The position numbers were made by a program, and so were the translations under genes. The notes beneath the pieces were generated by a model. The model was not told the DNA's origin. It did no database searches and saw nothing but the letters and a program-made list of their open reading frames with translations. A stretch of 44,192 nucleotides of DNA from Rhodocyclaceae bacterium (GTDB lineage: Bacteria > Pseudomonadota > Gammaproteobacteria > Burkholderiales > Rhodocyclaceae): the NCBI GenBank assembly GCA_011391215.1, contig JAABQX010000013.1:1-44192 (forward strand), given 5' to 3'. Shown piece by piece: positions 1-7,819 of this stretch (the first letter of the stretch is position 1; every line of letters begins with the position of its first letter).

Positions 1-398
1 CGCAGGCACTTGTCGGCGCGCGTCTGCAATTGGGGGCGGGGATCGTCGAAGTCGGCGCCTCCCACCAGCGTGAATTGATGCACGCACCGGTACTTAAGGC
101 CAAATTTGTTGTTTTCGGCCCGACAAGTGATGACGTGGCAATGGACGAAGAGATTTTCCGGGCGGCCTGCGTGGATGAATTGACGGCCCTCGGTGTGCCG
201 CCTCGCCTGCTCTGCGGAAGGCCTCAGCGTGCCAGCACCCCGGATGGTGTGCTGGCAGGATTCAGCCTGGTGCTGCTGGATTTGAAGGCCGATGCCGCCC
301 TGCGGTTGCAGCGCCATGGCCTTGGTGGCGAGCGCAAGCGTGGCTGTGGAATTTTCATTCCCCACAAGTCGATGGTCGCTGTTGGGGCGCTAGAATGA
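1..398 (+). CDS. cas6: Cas6/Cmx6-like CRISPR RNA endoribonuclease family protein (3' part)
   Basis: The open frame runs in from the left edge (first full codon at base 3) and stops with TGA at 396-398, so the N-terminus is missing. About 131 residues are visible. The C-terminus carries GLGGERKRGCGIFIPHK, matching the conserved glycine-rich end of the Cas6 subtype MYXAN (Cmx6) family, where the loop contacts the repeat RNA. Family members of this type cleave CRISPR repeat transcripts. No CRISPR array or other cas gene is visible in the window, and the next gene downstream is a sulfur-relay protein, so this looks like a stand-alone copy whose role is unclear. A run of eight or more T residues at about 424-431 follows the gene, without a clear hairpin. 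Confidence 0.6.
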   Translation, partial: QALVGARLQLGAGIVEVGASHQRELMHAPVLKAKFVVFGPTSDDVAMDEEIFRAACVDELTALGVPPRLLCGRPQRASTPDGVLAGFSLVLLDLKADAALRLQRHGLGGERKRGCGIFIPHKSMVAVGALE

Positions 399-460
399 TC
401 GGCCAGCGAATTTGAACATTCTGTTTTTTTTAATCCAACCCATAGTCAAAGGAGGAGCAC

Positions 461-799
461 ATGAGCATTGTTATCAATGGCGTCGAAAAGGAAGTTGACG
501 ATTACGGCTATCTGCTTGAGCCGGATTTCAGTGAAGAAGCAGTGCATGCCTTCGCTGCCGCTGAAGGTATGGAACTGACCGATCAGCACTGGAAAATCAT
601 CAATTACCTGCGTGAGAAGTTCAAGGAAGACGGGCACACCCCCAACGCCCGTAATCTGGTCAAAGGCCTGCAGGATGAGGCCGACATGCCTGAGGCAGAC
701 AACAAGCTGATGTTCGATCTCTTCCCCGATGGTGGTGCCGCCAAGCAGGGCTGCCGCGTGGGCGGCCTGACCCAGCCCAAAGGCAAGGGTGGCTACTAA
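461..799 (+). CDS. TusE/DsrC/DsvC family sulfur relay protein
   Basis: This 112-residue protein has the typical TusE/DsrC length and features: an N-terminal GYLLEPDFSEEA segment, HWKIINYLREKF and the C-terminal LFPDGGAAKQGCRVGGL. In the family, a penultimate cysteine (CysA) on a flexible arm carries persulfide, and a second cysteine about ten residues earlier (CysB) forms a disulfide or trisulfide with it. Here only the CysB-type cysteine (Cys98) is present and the protein ends PKGKGGY, so CysA is missing. This differs both from DsrC (two cysteines) and from TusE (CysA only), and suggests a regulatory or otherwise divergent member. A strong ribosome binding site (AAAGGAGG, 449-456) fixes the ATG at 461. 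A dispersed repeat copy starts right after the stop codon. Confidence 0.88.
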   Translation: MSIVINGVEKEVDDYGYLLEPDFSEEAVHAFAAAEGMELTDQHWKIINYLREKFKEDGHTPNARNLVKGLQDEADMPEADNKLMFDLFPDGGAAKQGCRVGGLTQPKGKGGY

Positions 800-800
800 G

Positions 801-824
801 AAAGTCGGTGCTGGCGGGACGGCG
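801..824 (+). repeat. Dispersed 24-bp repeat, copy 1, long form
   Basis: Near-consensus copy starting one base after the TAA stop (797-799) of the TusE/DsrC gene. It is followed by further partial units (next entry). It lies between that gene and the start of the next one at 904. Confidence 0.85.
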
Positions 825-893
825 ATTAGCCGGACTGCCGCGTTCATGGGGACGGCGATTCGCCGGATCGCCGCCTGTATGGGGACGGCGGCG
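816..893 (+). repeat. Tandem 33-bp units extending repeat copy 1
   Basis: The motif GGGACGGCG recurs at 816, 849 and 882, exactly 33 bases apart. The segments between are similar (GATTAGCCGGACTGCCGCGTTCAT and GATTCGCCGGATCGCCGCCTGTAT differ at few positions when read in parts). The period is 11 codons, so the tract stays open in translation. A single further unit is also seen at the copy near 19.7 kb, which suggests that the full element is longer than its 24-bp core. Confidence 0.75.
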
Positions 894-903
894 GTAGCTT
901 GAT

Positions 904-1515
904 ATGGCAGTCCGCATCCGTTCCCGTTTTCATGCCGGTGGTCAGTCTCGCTCGATGGCCACGCTGGCCAGCGTCGTGGCAGTTCTGTCATGGAAGCTCG
1001 CCATTGACGCCCTCAATCGCATGCGTCAGGCGGACTACGACATCGATATCGGTCGTCCCTACCTCGATTTCGTTTCCGAATTCACAGTTTTCCTTGCTTT
1101 GCTGGCGGACCGTATTGCCTATCGCGATCTTGACGCCGACCAACGGATCGAGTTCACCACGGCCCTTGCCAAGCGCCTCTCTTCATTGGTCGAGGAAAAC
1201 TTCGGCACCTATCTCGAAGATGTCGTGCCTGGCGAAATGAGTAATCATGTTCTTGAATTGTTCAACCGCCGCAGCGTGGATTACGCCGAGTTCAATTACA
1301 CGCAAGATGGCCCGGACTTCGGTTTCAAGCGCTGTTTCGCTGCCTGTCTGCGCGAAGGGCTGCCGGAAAAAGACAAACTTTGGGTGGTCGATCAGGTGAT
1401 GGATATCGAGGTACCCGAAGCCATGAAGGCACTGAATAAAACCTTGGCCGGGCTGTTTCATCCCGAGGTCAATGAAAGTCGGCACCGCAAAGACGGTAGC
1501 GCGACGGGAGAGTGA
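904..1515 (+). CDS. Conserved-looking hypothetical protein, mostly helical
   Basis: I do not recognise this 203-residue protein. It is predicted mainly alpha-helical with acidic stretches (DYDIDIGRPYLDF, DLDADQRIEF, DKLWVVDQVMDIEVPE) and no clear membrane segment or catalytic motif. Neither ATG 904 nor ATG 955 has a good ribosome binding site; the upstream sequence is the tandem repeat tract, which may have replaced the original leader. ATG 955 (MATLASVVAVLSWKL) is a plausible alternative start. The last residues (SRHRKDGSATGE) are encoded by a degenerate copy of the dispersed repeat. The stop overlaps a potential GTG of the following dioxygenase gene, so the two are probably co-transcribed. 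Confidence 0.6.
   Translation: MAVRIRSRFHAGGQSRSMATLASVVAVLSWKLAIDALNRMRQADYDIDIGRPYLDFVSEFTVFLALLADRIAYRDLDADQRIEFTTALAKRLSSLVEENFGTYLEDVVPGEMSNHVLELFNRRSVDYAEFNYTQDGPDFGFKRCFAACLREGLPEKDKLWVVDQVMDIEVPEAMKALNKTLAGLFHPEVNESRHRKDGSATGE
1474..1497 (+). repeat. Dispersed repeat, degenerate copy
   Basis: AAAGTCGGC is intact, followed by a diverged half ending AGACGGTA; about 16 of 24 positions match the consensus by hand alignment. It encodes the C-terminal SRHRKDG of the upstream hypothetical protein, a third forward reading frame of the repeat. It could be chance resemblance. Confidence 0.35.
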
Positions 1516-1517
1516 GT

Positions 1518-2402
1518 ATGTTCGGGCCGTTTGATTTTGAAGAAACAGTTGCATACGCACACTGGCGTGAACGGAAACTCGATACCGCCCCGCGCCGGGT
1601 GGAGGATATCGTTCTCGAACTCGATGATCCGCGCCGGCTCAGTCCGTCCGAACGGCAACGCCTCATCGATCTCAATGCCTCCTGCAACATGGCGATCTAT
1701 GTCAGCAAGTCCGGCGCTGATCCCGACAAGGATATTCCGCGCTTGCTGGGCCAGCAGTTGGGGCTCAAGACGCTCGACGGCCACTGGCTGACGGACAACG
1801 ATGGCATTTCGCCGATTTCAGTCACCGGCGCCGAGGCGCGTGGCGAACGCAAGGAGTTCATTCCCTATACCGACAAGCCGATTCGCTGGCATACCGACGG
1901 TTACTACAACACACCCGAACATACGATTCGCGGCCTGATTCTGCATTGCGTGCGCAGCGCGGCGAGCGGCGGCGACAACCAGCTACTCAATCACGACCTC
2001 GCCTACATTCTGCTGCGCGACGAGAACCCGGATTTTATCCGTGCCCTGTCTGCCCCCGATGCCATGACCATCCCGGCGCGCCTGGACGATGACGGTGTAG
2101 CGCGCGCAGAACAGCCCGGCCCGGTCTTCTCGGTGGATGCCGACGGCTTTCTGCACATGCGCTATACGGCGCGCACCGTCAGTATTACCTGGCGCGATGA
2201 TCCGCTGACCCAAGCCGCGCTGGCTGCGCTGGCACGTATCCTCGCCACGCCCACGCCCTGGACGTTGCATGGCCGCCTCGAACCGGGCATGGGCCTGGTC
2301 TGCAACAATGTGCTGCACGATCGCAGCGGCTTCACGGAAACGCCCGAGAAGCGCCGGCTGCTGTATCGCGCCCGTTACTACGAGCGCGTCGCGGCTGCCT
2401 GA
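1518..2402 (+). CDS. TauD/TfdA family Fe(II)/2-oxoglutarate dioxygenase
   Basis: A 294-residue enzyme of the TauD/TfdA fold. The facial triad is visible as the HTD motif in RWHTDGYYNTPEH (Fe ligands His and Asp) and the distal His in NNVLHDRSGF near the C-terminus. A following Arg (RRLLYRARYY) fits the 2-oxoglutarate contact. The family couples decarboxylation of 2-oxoglutarate to hydroxylation of a small substrate; the substrate cannot be read from the sequence. I prefer ATG 1518, because GGGAG at about 1505-1509 is well spaced for it and too close for the alternative GTG at 1512. The gene overlaps or abuts the preceding gene, which suggests coupling. Confidence 0.85.
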   Translation: MFGPFDFEETVAYAHWRERKLDTAPRRVEDIVLELDDPRRLSPSERQRLIDLNASCNMAIYVSKSGADPDKDIPRLLGQQLGLKTLDGHWLTDNDGISPISVTGAEARGERKEFIPYTDKPIRWHTDGYYNTPEHTIRGLILHCVRSAASGGDNQLLNHDLAYILLRDENPDFIRALSAPDAMTIPARLDDDGVARAEQPGPVFSVDADGFLHMRYTARTVSITWRDDPLTQAALAALARILATPTPWTLHGRLEPGMGLVCNNVLHDRSGFTETPEKRRLLYRARYYERVAAA

Positions 2403-2414
2403 ACGGCATGCCGA

Positions 2415-2420
2415 TATAAT
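2415..2420 (+). promoter_or_regulatory. Possible -10 element upstream of the HDOD gene
   Basis: A perfect TATAAT lies 38 bases before the ATG at 2459, in the gap after the dioxygenase gene. No good -35 hexamer is seen at the proper distance, so this is tentative. Confidence 0.35.
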
Positions 2421-2458
2421 CGGGCCAAGTTCAATTTCTCCTGGCCGATCCGATAGCG

Positions 2459-3328
2459 ATGTCACACCTTACCCCCGAGCTCGAACGCAAGTTGATGACT
2501 GCCGTCGAGCGCATGCCTGCTTTTCCTAAGAGCGTGCAGGCGGTGCTGGAGTTGACGCGCAATATCAACTGCCTGCCCAAGAATCTGGTGGGCGTCATCG
2601 AAAAAGATCCGGTGATGACCGTCAAGATTCTGCGCGTCATCAACTCTGCCTACTACAGCCTCCCGAATAAAATCACTTCGGTGGGACAGTCGGTCGTCTA
2701 TCTTGGCATCAACACCATCAAGAACCTGGCGCTGTCATTTGCTGCCGTCGGTATCCTGCCGCGTTTCAATACGAGCGGTTTCGACATCCAGCGCTATCTG
2801 CTTCACTCTCTGACGGTCGCTGCCGTGTCGCGCATTCTCTGCGAAAAATATGCCCGTACCGAAACCGACCCGACGGATTGCTACATTGCAGGTCTGCTGC
2901 ACGATTTCGGCAAGGTAGTATTTGCCCAGTTCATGGCCGGCGAGTTTCTTCAGGCCTTGGCGATTGCTGCCGACCTTGACAAGCCGCTTTATGTGGCCGA
3001 GCAGGAAGTCATCGGTGCTGACCATGCCTATGTTGGCGCTCTGCTGGCAAAGAAGTGGCAATTCGCCGAGCCTCTCGTCAATTGCATTCGTGATCACCAC
3101 AACGAAACGGCAGAAGCTTCCGCCATGATGGATTGCTTGCGTATGGCGGATATCCTCTGCCGCAAGCATGCCTTCGGCGACGCGGGAAACCCGTGGCGTG
3201 AGGAAGGGTTGGCGCATATGCCACAACGCTTCGGCACAGATATCGCGGTGGTGATCGCTGCGCTCGGCGATCTGCAGAAGATCGTCGAAGATGCCCAGTC
3301 ATTCGCACAAATTGGCACGGGGAAATAG
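2459..3328 (+). CDS. HDOD domain-containing protein
   Basis: 289 residues, almost entirely an HDOD domain, an HD-related fold found in bacterial signalling proteins. Visible family features are PAFPKSVQAVLELT, IEKDPVMTVKILRVINSAYY, GINTIKNLALS, the degenerate HD site GLLHDFGKVVFAQF and IRDHHNE. HDOD proteins usually act as non-catalytic signalling or scaffold modules in c-di-GMP, motility or stress circuits; the specific role is unknown here. It sits 9 bases ahead of the MBL-fold gene, probably in the same transcript. Confidence 0.88.
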   Translation: MSHLTPELERKLMTAVERMPAFPKSVQAVLELTRNINCLPKNLVGVIEKDPVMTVKILRVINSAYYSLPNKITSVGQSVVYLGINTIKNLALSFAAVGILPRFNTSGFDIQRYLLHSLTVAAVSRILCEKYARTETDPTDCYIAGLLHDFGKVVFAQFMAGEFLQALAIAADLDKPLYVAEQEVIGADHAYVGALLAKKWQFAEPLVNCIRDHHNETAEASAMMDCLRMADILCRKHAFGDAGNPWREEGLAHMPQRFGTDIAVVIAALGDLQKIVEDAQSFAQIGTGK

Positions 3329-3337
3329 GGAGCAACC

Positions 3338-4219
3338 ATGAAAGTCAGTATGTGGGGCGTACGTGGATCGATCCCTTCGCCCGGCCCGCGCAGTGTGCGC
3401 TATGGTGGCAACACCACGTGCATCGAGGTGCGCAGCGATGACGACAGCCTGATTATTCTTGATGCCGGCACGGGCATCTTTCCTCTAGCGCAAACCTTGC
3501 TCGCGAAGCTACCTGTCACCGCGCATGTTTTCATCACCCATACGCACTGGGACCATATTCAGGGCCTGCCTTTTTTTGTGCCGTTGTACATTCCCGGCAA
3601 CAAGGTGCGCATCCACGGTGCCTACGACATTGTGTCGATGCAGGGAATCGAGCAGATCATGAACGTGCAGTTGCAATACAGTTATTTCCCGATTCGTGAG
3701 GCGGAGCTCAAAGCCGGCATCGAATACCAGACGCTGACCGTCGGCGAGCCGGTGATAATTGGCGATGCCACCGTGACACCGGTGCTGATGAACCACCCGG
3801 TCACGGATCTCGGTTATCGCGTCGAGTGCAACGGTAAGTCGATGTTTTTTACCGGGGATCATGAGCCCTGGGTCAATATCTATGCGCCTGAAGATCCCGA
3901 GCATGCCGAGTATCAGGCAATGATCGATCAGCGCCAGGCGGAACTCGATGCCGCCATCGGCCCGGTGGATTTGCTCGTCGCTGATGCCGCCTATACGCTG
4001 GCCGAATACCCACCGAAGATCGGTTGGGGACACGGCACATTCGACAGCACCATCCAAATGGCACAACGCATCGGCGCGAAGCGACTGATCTGTACCCACC
4101 ATGAACCAACTCGCTGCGACGACGATCTCGAGAAGGTATTTGCCGAAGCGATCAATCGTCACCCCGAACCCGGTTGCGAGGTCATGCTGGCCCGCGAGGG
4201 CCTGGAGCTTGCTCTTTAA
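3338..4219 (+). CDS. MBL-fold metallo-hydrolase
   Basis: 293 residues with the metallo-beta-lactamase zinc motif THTHWDHIQG, a later metal ligand in FFTGDHEP and the C-terminal ICTHHEP. The N-terminus MKVSMWGVRGSIPSPGP is typical of the subgroup related to phosphodiesterases and PqsE/PhnP-like hydrolases. The substrate is unknown. GGGAG precedes the ATG with correct spacing. The gene probably forms a unit with the upstream HDOD gene. Its TAA stop (4217-4219) overlaps the stop of the convergent J-domain gene (4216-4218). Confidence 0.85.
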   Translation: MKVSMWGVRGSIPSPGPRSVRYGGNTTCIEVRSDDDSLIILDAGTGIFPLAQTLLAKLPVTAHVFITHTHWDHIQGLPFFVPLYIPGNKVRIHGAYDIVSMQGIEQIMNVQLQYSYFPIREAELKAGIEYQTLTVGEPVIIGDATVTPVLMNHPVTDLGYRVECNGKSMFFTGDHEPWVNIYAPEDPEHAEYQAMIDQRQAELDAAIGPVDLLVADAAYTLAEYPPKIGWGHGTFDSTIQMAQRIGAKRLICTHHEPTRCDDDLEKVFAEAINRHPEPGCEVMLAREGLELAL

Positions 4220-5652
4220 GGGCTTGCTGCCTCTGCCTTTGTAAGGTAATCAAGCTCGAACTTGGCCAGGTCGATCTGGCTATCTAGCCGCTTGGCCATT
4301 TCCTGCAATAAATCGCGTCCCTGGCGGGTGGCGATGCGTGCAGCGGCAAACAGTTCATAAAGTTTCGAGCCATAGAGGCGGTCAAGTTCGGTGACGATCG
4401 CGGCGAGGCGCCGGCGAATCTTCGTGGCTTCTTCGACCAGCGCCGCAGCGTCATCAGAAGTCGGCGTTGGCGGGACGGCGCCCGTGGTCGCAGAACGGCC
4501 ACATTCCCGGCCTTCAAGCCAAAGGGAGAGAACTTCATCGAGGGCACAGGCATCGCCGGCGCGATAGGCGCGGTTGGCCTCGCTCATCAAGTGAGTGCGC
4601 CAAGCGCGGTCATCTTCGTTCGTTGCCCGATCGGGATGAATCTTTTGCGCCAGCTGCCGGAATTGTTTTTTTAGATCGTTACTGGGGGCAAAGCGCTCGC
4701 TGTTATCTGCCCTTCTGGTTTGGAAGGAATTATTTTCCTTGCCTGATTGTTCGGCGCGCGCCTCGGCCTGTCTGGCGGCAGCATCCAGGTCGGGGTTGTC
4801 GGGTGCGCTCTGCCTGCGCAGTTTGGCCAGGTCGGCCTGCAGGCGATCAAGCTCGGCCATGCGTCCCGCGATAACATTGTGGTAGTGCTCGGTAAAGCGG
4901 GTGAGCTCACCTTGTGCCGTGGCGAGTTCGAGTTCCATTTCTGCCAGTTCCTGGCCGAGAACTTCGATTTCCGCACGCAGACGGGCGGTTTCGTCGATCA
5001 CCGCCAGCACCGTTGCCCCGCTTAACGGCCCGGGAGCCAGCATCAGCGTGCAGCGTGCGCCCGGCCACGGGGTGCGTACATTGGCGGGCAGTTGCCCAGA
5101 CTGGATGAGCATCACCCAATCGGCGGGTGCGGCAAGGCGTTCTGCCAGCGCCCACGGACCGATGCGTACCGGAAAGAGCTTGCCGATGCCTGCGGGGGGA
5201 ACTTCGCGGTCGACTCCGCGCGTTCCCCAGGCGAGGCTGGCGCGCCAGAGGGCGTCATCATCCTGCAGGTGCTCGCGCATAGCGGCCCAGGCGGGACCTT
5301 CGCTATCTTCGGCAGAGCGTGTCAGGCGGCTTTTCAATAGTGAGAGCGTGGCACGCAGGGCAATGCGCCCCGCGTAGTTTGCGCCAGGCAGCACGAGGCA
5401 GAGCGGGCGCAGGCGCAGGTCAAGAGCGTTCGAGATGTCCGGCAGCAGGGCGTCGTCGGCAGTGACGATCCACAGGCTGCGGTCGCGTGCCAGCGCTTCT
5501 GCGGCGAGTGCGGCAAGCGCCGGCACGGTGACGGATGGATCGGCCGGGGCGCCGATTTCGCGAAAAGTCTGCCCCTGCGGCACGGCAACGCGAGCGGTAA
5601 ACAGCCCGAGCCAAGCCTCAAGGGTGCGCGCGATATCCGGAGCAGAATCCAT
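4216..5652 (-). CDS. J-domain protein with large N-terminal region
   Basis: 478 residues. A DnaJ-type J domain lies near residues 320-370 (DLKKQFRQLAQKIHPDRA, with the essential HPD at about 336-338), so the domain is internal and not at the N-terminus. Before it, residues about 215-295 form a strong coiled coil (ETARLRAEIEVLGQELAE and following). The N-terminal 200 residues resemble no family I recognise. There is no Gly/Phe or zinc-finger region, so this is a class III J protein that would recruit an Hsp70 to a special client. Residues about 391-398 (AVPPTPTS) are a translated dispersed repeat. The stop codon overlaps the convergent MBL gene's stop. Confidence 0.7.
   Translation of the reverse strand: MDSAPDIARTLEAWLGLFTARVAVPQGQTFREIGAPADPSVTVPALAALAAEALARDRSLWIVTADDALLPDISNALDLRLRPLCLVLPGANYAGRIALRATLSLLKSRLTRSAEDSEGPAWAAMREHLQDDDALWRASLAWGTRGVDREVPPAGIGKLFPVRIGPWALAERLAAPADWVMLIQSGQLPANVRTPWPGARCTLMLAPGPLSGATVLAVIDETARLRAEIEVLGQELAEMELELATAQGELTRFTEHYHNVIAGRMAELDRLQADLAKLRRQSAPDNPDLDAAARQAEARAEQSGKENNSFQTRRADNSERFAPSNDLKKQFRQLAQKIHPDRATNEDDRAWRTHLMSEANRAYRAGDACALDEVLSLWLEGRECGRSATTGAVPPTPTSDDAAALVEEATKIRRRLAAIVTELDRLYGSKLYELFAAARIATRQGRDLLQEMAKRLDSQIDLAKFELDYLTKAEAASP
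4457..4480 (+). repeat. Dispersed repeat, copy 2, inside the J-domain gene
   Basis: One or two changes from consensus. On the minus strand it is read in frame as AVPPTPTS, in a low-conservation linker between the J domain and the C-terminal helical part. Confidence 0.85.
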
Positions 5653-5806
5653 GAATCATTGTAGTCGCCCGTCGTGACGCCAGTTATGGTTTCAATCCAC
5701 GACAAAAGGGGGGAAAACAGTGTATTTCCGTCTTGCCAATGGCGAATGCTTTGCCGGGTTCGTAGTAAAGTGCGGGCTCTTACTGCGTTGCATCGGAGGA
5801 CTTTCC

Positions 5807-6412
5807 GTGTTTTCCATCATTCAGGCTGCTGGCTGGCCCATCTGGTTTCTACTTTTTGCCTCTGTCATCGCCGTTGCCCTTATTATCGAACGTGGCACCG
5901 CGCTGCGAGGCGCCAAGATTGTGCCTGCGGGGCTTCTGCAAAGCGCGGTTGCCGAGTATCGGCGCGCTGGTGTTACCGACGAGCTGCTGAGGCGCCTGGA
6001 CGGGCACTCCCCTTTGGGGCGAGTTCTTGCTGCCGGTATCAAGAACGATAAAAGTTCCCGTGAGGTAATGAAAGAGGCCATCGAGGAAGCCGGCCGGGGC
6101 GCTGCCCATGAGATGGGACGTTTCCTCACCAGCCTCGGCACCATTGCCTCGATGAGTCCGCTGATGGGCCTGTTCGGCACCGTCGTCGGCATGATCGAGA
6201 TTTTCGGTTCCGCGACTGCCGCCGGCAACAATCCGCAGCAACTTGCGCACGGCATCTCGGTGGCGCTCTACAACACCGGATTCGGTCTCATCATCGCCAT
6301 TCCCGCGATGATCGCCTATCGTCATTTTCGCGCCCTGGTCGATGGTTTCGTGATCGAGATGGAGCAGCAGGCATTGAAACTCGTCGAGCAACTGCACGGA
6401 GAGAGAAAGTGA
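5807..6412 (+). CDS. exbB: MotA/TolQ/ExbB proton channel family protein
   Basis: About 201 residues from GTG 5807, chosen because GGAGGA (5795-5800) is ideally spaced; the frame remains open upstream to 5720 but lacks a ribosome binding site. The protein has three membrane segments (FSIIQAAGWPIWFLLFASVI, then around TSLGTIASMSPLMGLFGTVV, then GFGLIIAIPAMIAYRHF) in TolQ/ExbB layout. It forms a proton channel with ExbD that energises TonB-dependent outer membrane transport, or acts as a Tol-type system. exbD follows with a GTGA overlap. This exbB-exbD-lpxK-kdsB order is common in betaproteobacteria. Confidence 0.92.
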   Translation: MFSIIQAAGWPIWFLLFASVIAVALIIERGTALRGAKIVPAGLLQSAVAEYRRAGVTDELLRRLDGHSPLGRVLAAGIKNDKSSREVMKEAIEEAGRGAAHEMGRFLTSLGTIASMSPLMGLFGTVVGMIEIFGSATAAGNNPQQLAHGISVALYNTGFGLIIAIPAMIAYRHFRALVDGFVIEMEQQALKLVEQLHGERK

Positions 6413-6825
6413 ATTTCCAGCGCGGCCGGCATCCTGAGGAACCGGAGATCAATCTGATCCCGATGATCGACGTGCTGCTGGTGATCCTGATCTTTCTCAT
6501 GATCACAACCACCTATTCCAAGTTTTCCGGCCTCGAAATCAACCTGCCGACGGCAGACGAGCAAACGCAGCAAGATAAGCCCAACGAAATCGATGTGGTG
6601 GTGACTGCCACCGGTGATGTCCTGGTGAACAAGATACCGGTGTCGGGCGGCGTCGAGGCGATCGGCGTGGTGTTGCGCCGCACTGCCGAAGGGGCTCAGG
6701 AACCCGTGGTCATCATCAACGCTGACGCGAAGGCGACGCACCAGAGCGTCATCGATGTAATGCAGGCTGCACGCAACGCTGGCCTCTCGCACATATCCTT
6801 TGCCACTCAGCAAAAGCAGCCTTGA
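6409..6825 (+). CDS. exbD: ExbD/TolR family biopolymer transport protein
   Basis: 138 residues: a short cytoplasmic N-terminus, one membrane helix (INLIPMIDVLLVILIFLMIT) carrying the conserved Asp of the proton path, and a periplasmic domain. The start is GTG 6409, whose last bases overlap the exbB stop (GTGA), indicating translational coupling. It is the partner of ExbB in coupling the proton motive force to TonB-type transport. Confidence 0.92.
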   Translation: MNFQRGRHPEEPEINLIPMIDVLLVILIFLMITTTYSKFSGLEINLPTADEQTQQDKPNEIDVVVTATGDVLVNKIPVSGGVEAIGVVLRRTAEGAQEPVVIINADAKATHQSVIDVMQAARNAGLSHISFATQQKQP

Positions 6826-6832
6826 ACGTTTG

Positions 6833-7819
6833 ATGAGCGCATGGCGCCAGCGTGGTGTGCTGGCGCGAGTTTTGTGGCCGCTCGGCTTCATCTTCTCCAT
6901 TGTTGTCGCCCTGCGTCGCATGGCGTATCGCCGTGGTTGGATGGGCGTCGAACGCTTGCCGGTACCTGTCGTGGTGGTGGGCAATATTATCGCCGGCGGG
7001 GCAGGGAAGACACCTTTGACCCTCTGGTTAGCGCAGCAACTGACCACCTTGGGACGCAAGCCCGGCATCGTCAGTCGTGGCTATGGGCGTGAAACGAGCA
7101 GAATACTTGAGGTAAAAGTCGGTACTGGCGGGACGGCAGCAAATGTCGGCGATGAACCGCTCTTGCTCGCGCAACGCTCGGGCTGTCCGGTTTTTGTCGG
7201 CAGCGACCGCGCTGCCGCTGCGCAGGCCTTGCTGGCTGCATATCCTGATAGCGATTTGATCCTCTGCGACGATGGATTGCAGCACTACCGTCTGGCGCGC
7301 GATGTTGAAATTGCCGTTATCGATCGGCGTGGTCTGATGAATGGATGGTTACAGCCTGCCGGACCCTTGCGCGAACCGGCAAGTCGACTGCGGGAGGTTG
7401 ATGCCTTGGTGCTGAATGACACTGAAGCCGCGCCAGTTACAGGGGTGCCTTTGTTCAGGATGCATCTGGAAGGCGACATCTTTTATCAACTGGATAATCC
7501 GGCTACGACCTGCACGATAAGTGATCTGCAAGGGCTCAAACTGCATGCCGTGGCCGGCATCGGCGAGCCGCAACGTTTTTTCGATCACCTGGCTGCCTCG
7601 GGTTTGCGTTTCGAGTCGCAGGCCTTTCCAGATCATCATCATTACACCAGCGCAGATTTAAGCTTTGCTGGCGATGCGCTGGTGATGACGGAAAAGGACG
7701 CGCTAAAATGCGCCGGCCTTACCACGCTGCCGATCTGGGTGTTACCGGTCGATGCCTGCATCGAGCCTGATCTCGCCCGCTTTGTCTTGGAGAAAATCGA
7801 TGGATCCGCGCCTGCTTGA
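6833..7819 (+). CDS. lpxK: Tetraacyldisaccharide 4'-kinase
   Basis: About 328 residues. LpxK phosphorylates the 4' position of the tetraacyldisaccharide precursor of lipid A at the inner membrane. Visible are an N-terminal membrane-associated helix ([17 protein letters not shown]), the P-loop [19 protein letters not shown], the [11 protein letters not shown] block, DDGLQHYRL and MTEKDALK near the C-terminus. ATG 6833 is taken as the start; TTG 6800 is also in frame. The gene overlaps the exbD stop only if the TTG is used. Residues 94-102 (VKVGTGGTA), between SRGYG and VGDEP, are a translated dispersed repeat in a loop that is variable in the family. The 3' end overlaps trm112. Confidence 0.93.
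   Translation: MSAWRQRGVLARVLWPLGFIFSIVVALRRMAYRRGWMGVERLPVPVVVVGNIIAGGAGKTPLTLWLAQQLTTLGRKPGIVSRGYGRETSRILEVKVGTGGTAANVGDEPLLLAQRSGCPVFVGSDRAAAAQALLAAYPDSDLILCDDGLQHYRLARDVEIAVIDRRGLMNGWLQPAGPLREPASRLREVDALVLNDTEAAPVTGVPLFRMHLEGDIFYQLDNPATTCTISDLQGLKLHAVAGIGEPQRFFDHLAASGLRFESQAFPDHHHYTSADLSFAGDALVMTEKDALKCAGLTTLPIWVLPVDACIEPDLARFVLEKIDGSAPA
7114..7138 (+). repeat. Dispersed repeat, copy 3, inside lpxK
   Basis: Differs from consensus at three positions (GGTACT for GGCGCT, final A). Read in frame as KVGTGGTA within lpxK. Confidence 0.85.

Noticed and set aside
47-62. GAAGTCGGCGCC in the Cas6-like gene
   Set aside because: Only the first 12 bases match the repeat and they encode the ordinary VEVGA; the right half is absent.
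6800-6832. TTG 6800 as lpxK start
   Set aside because: It would overlap exbD by 26 bases without a ribosome binding site; ATG 6833 gives the more typical N-terminus.
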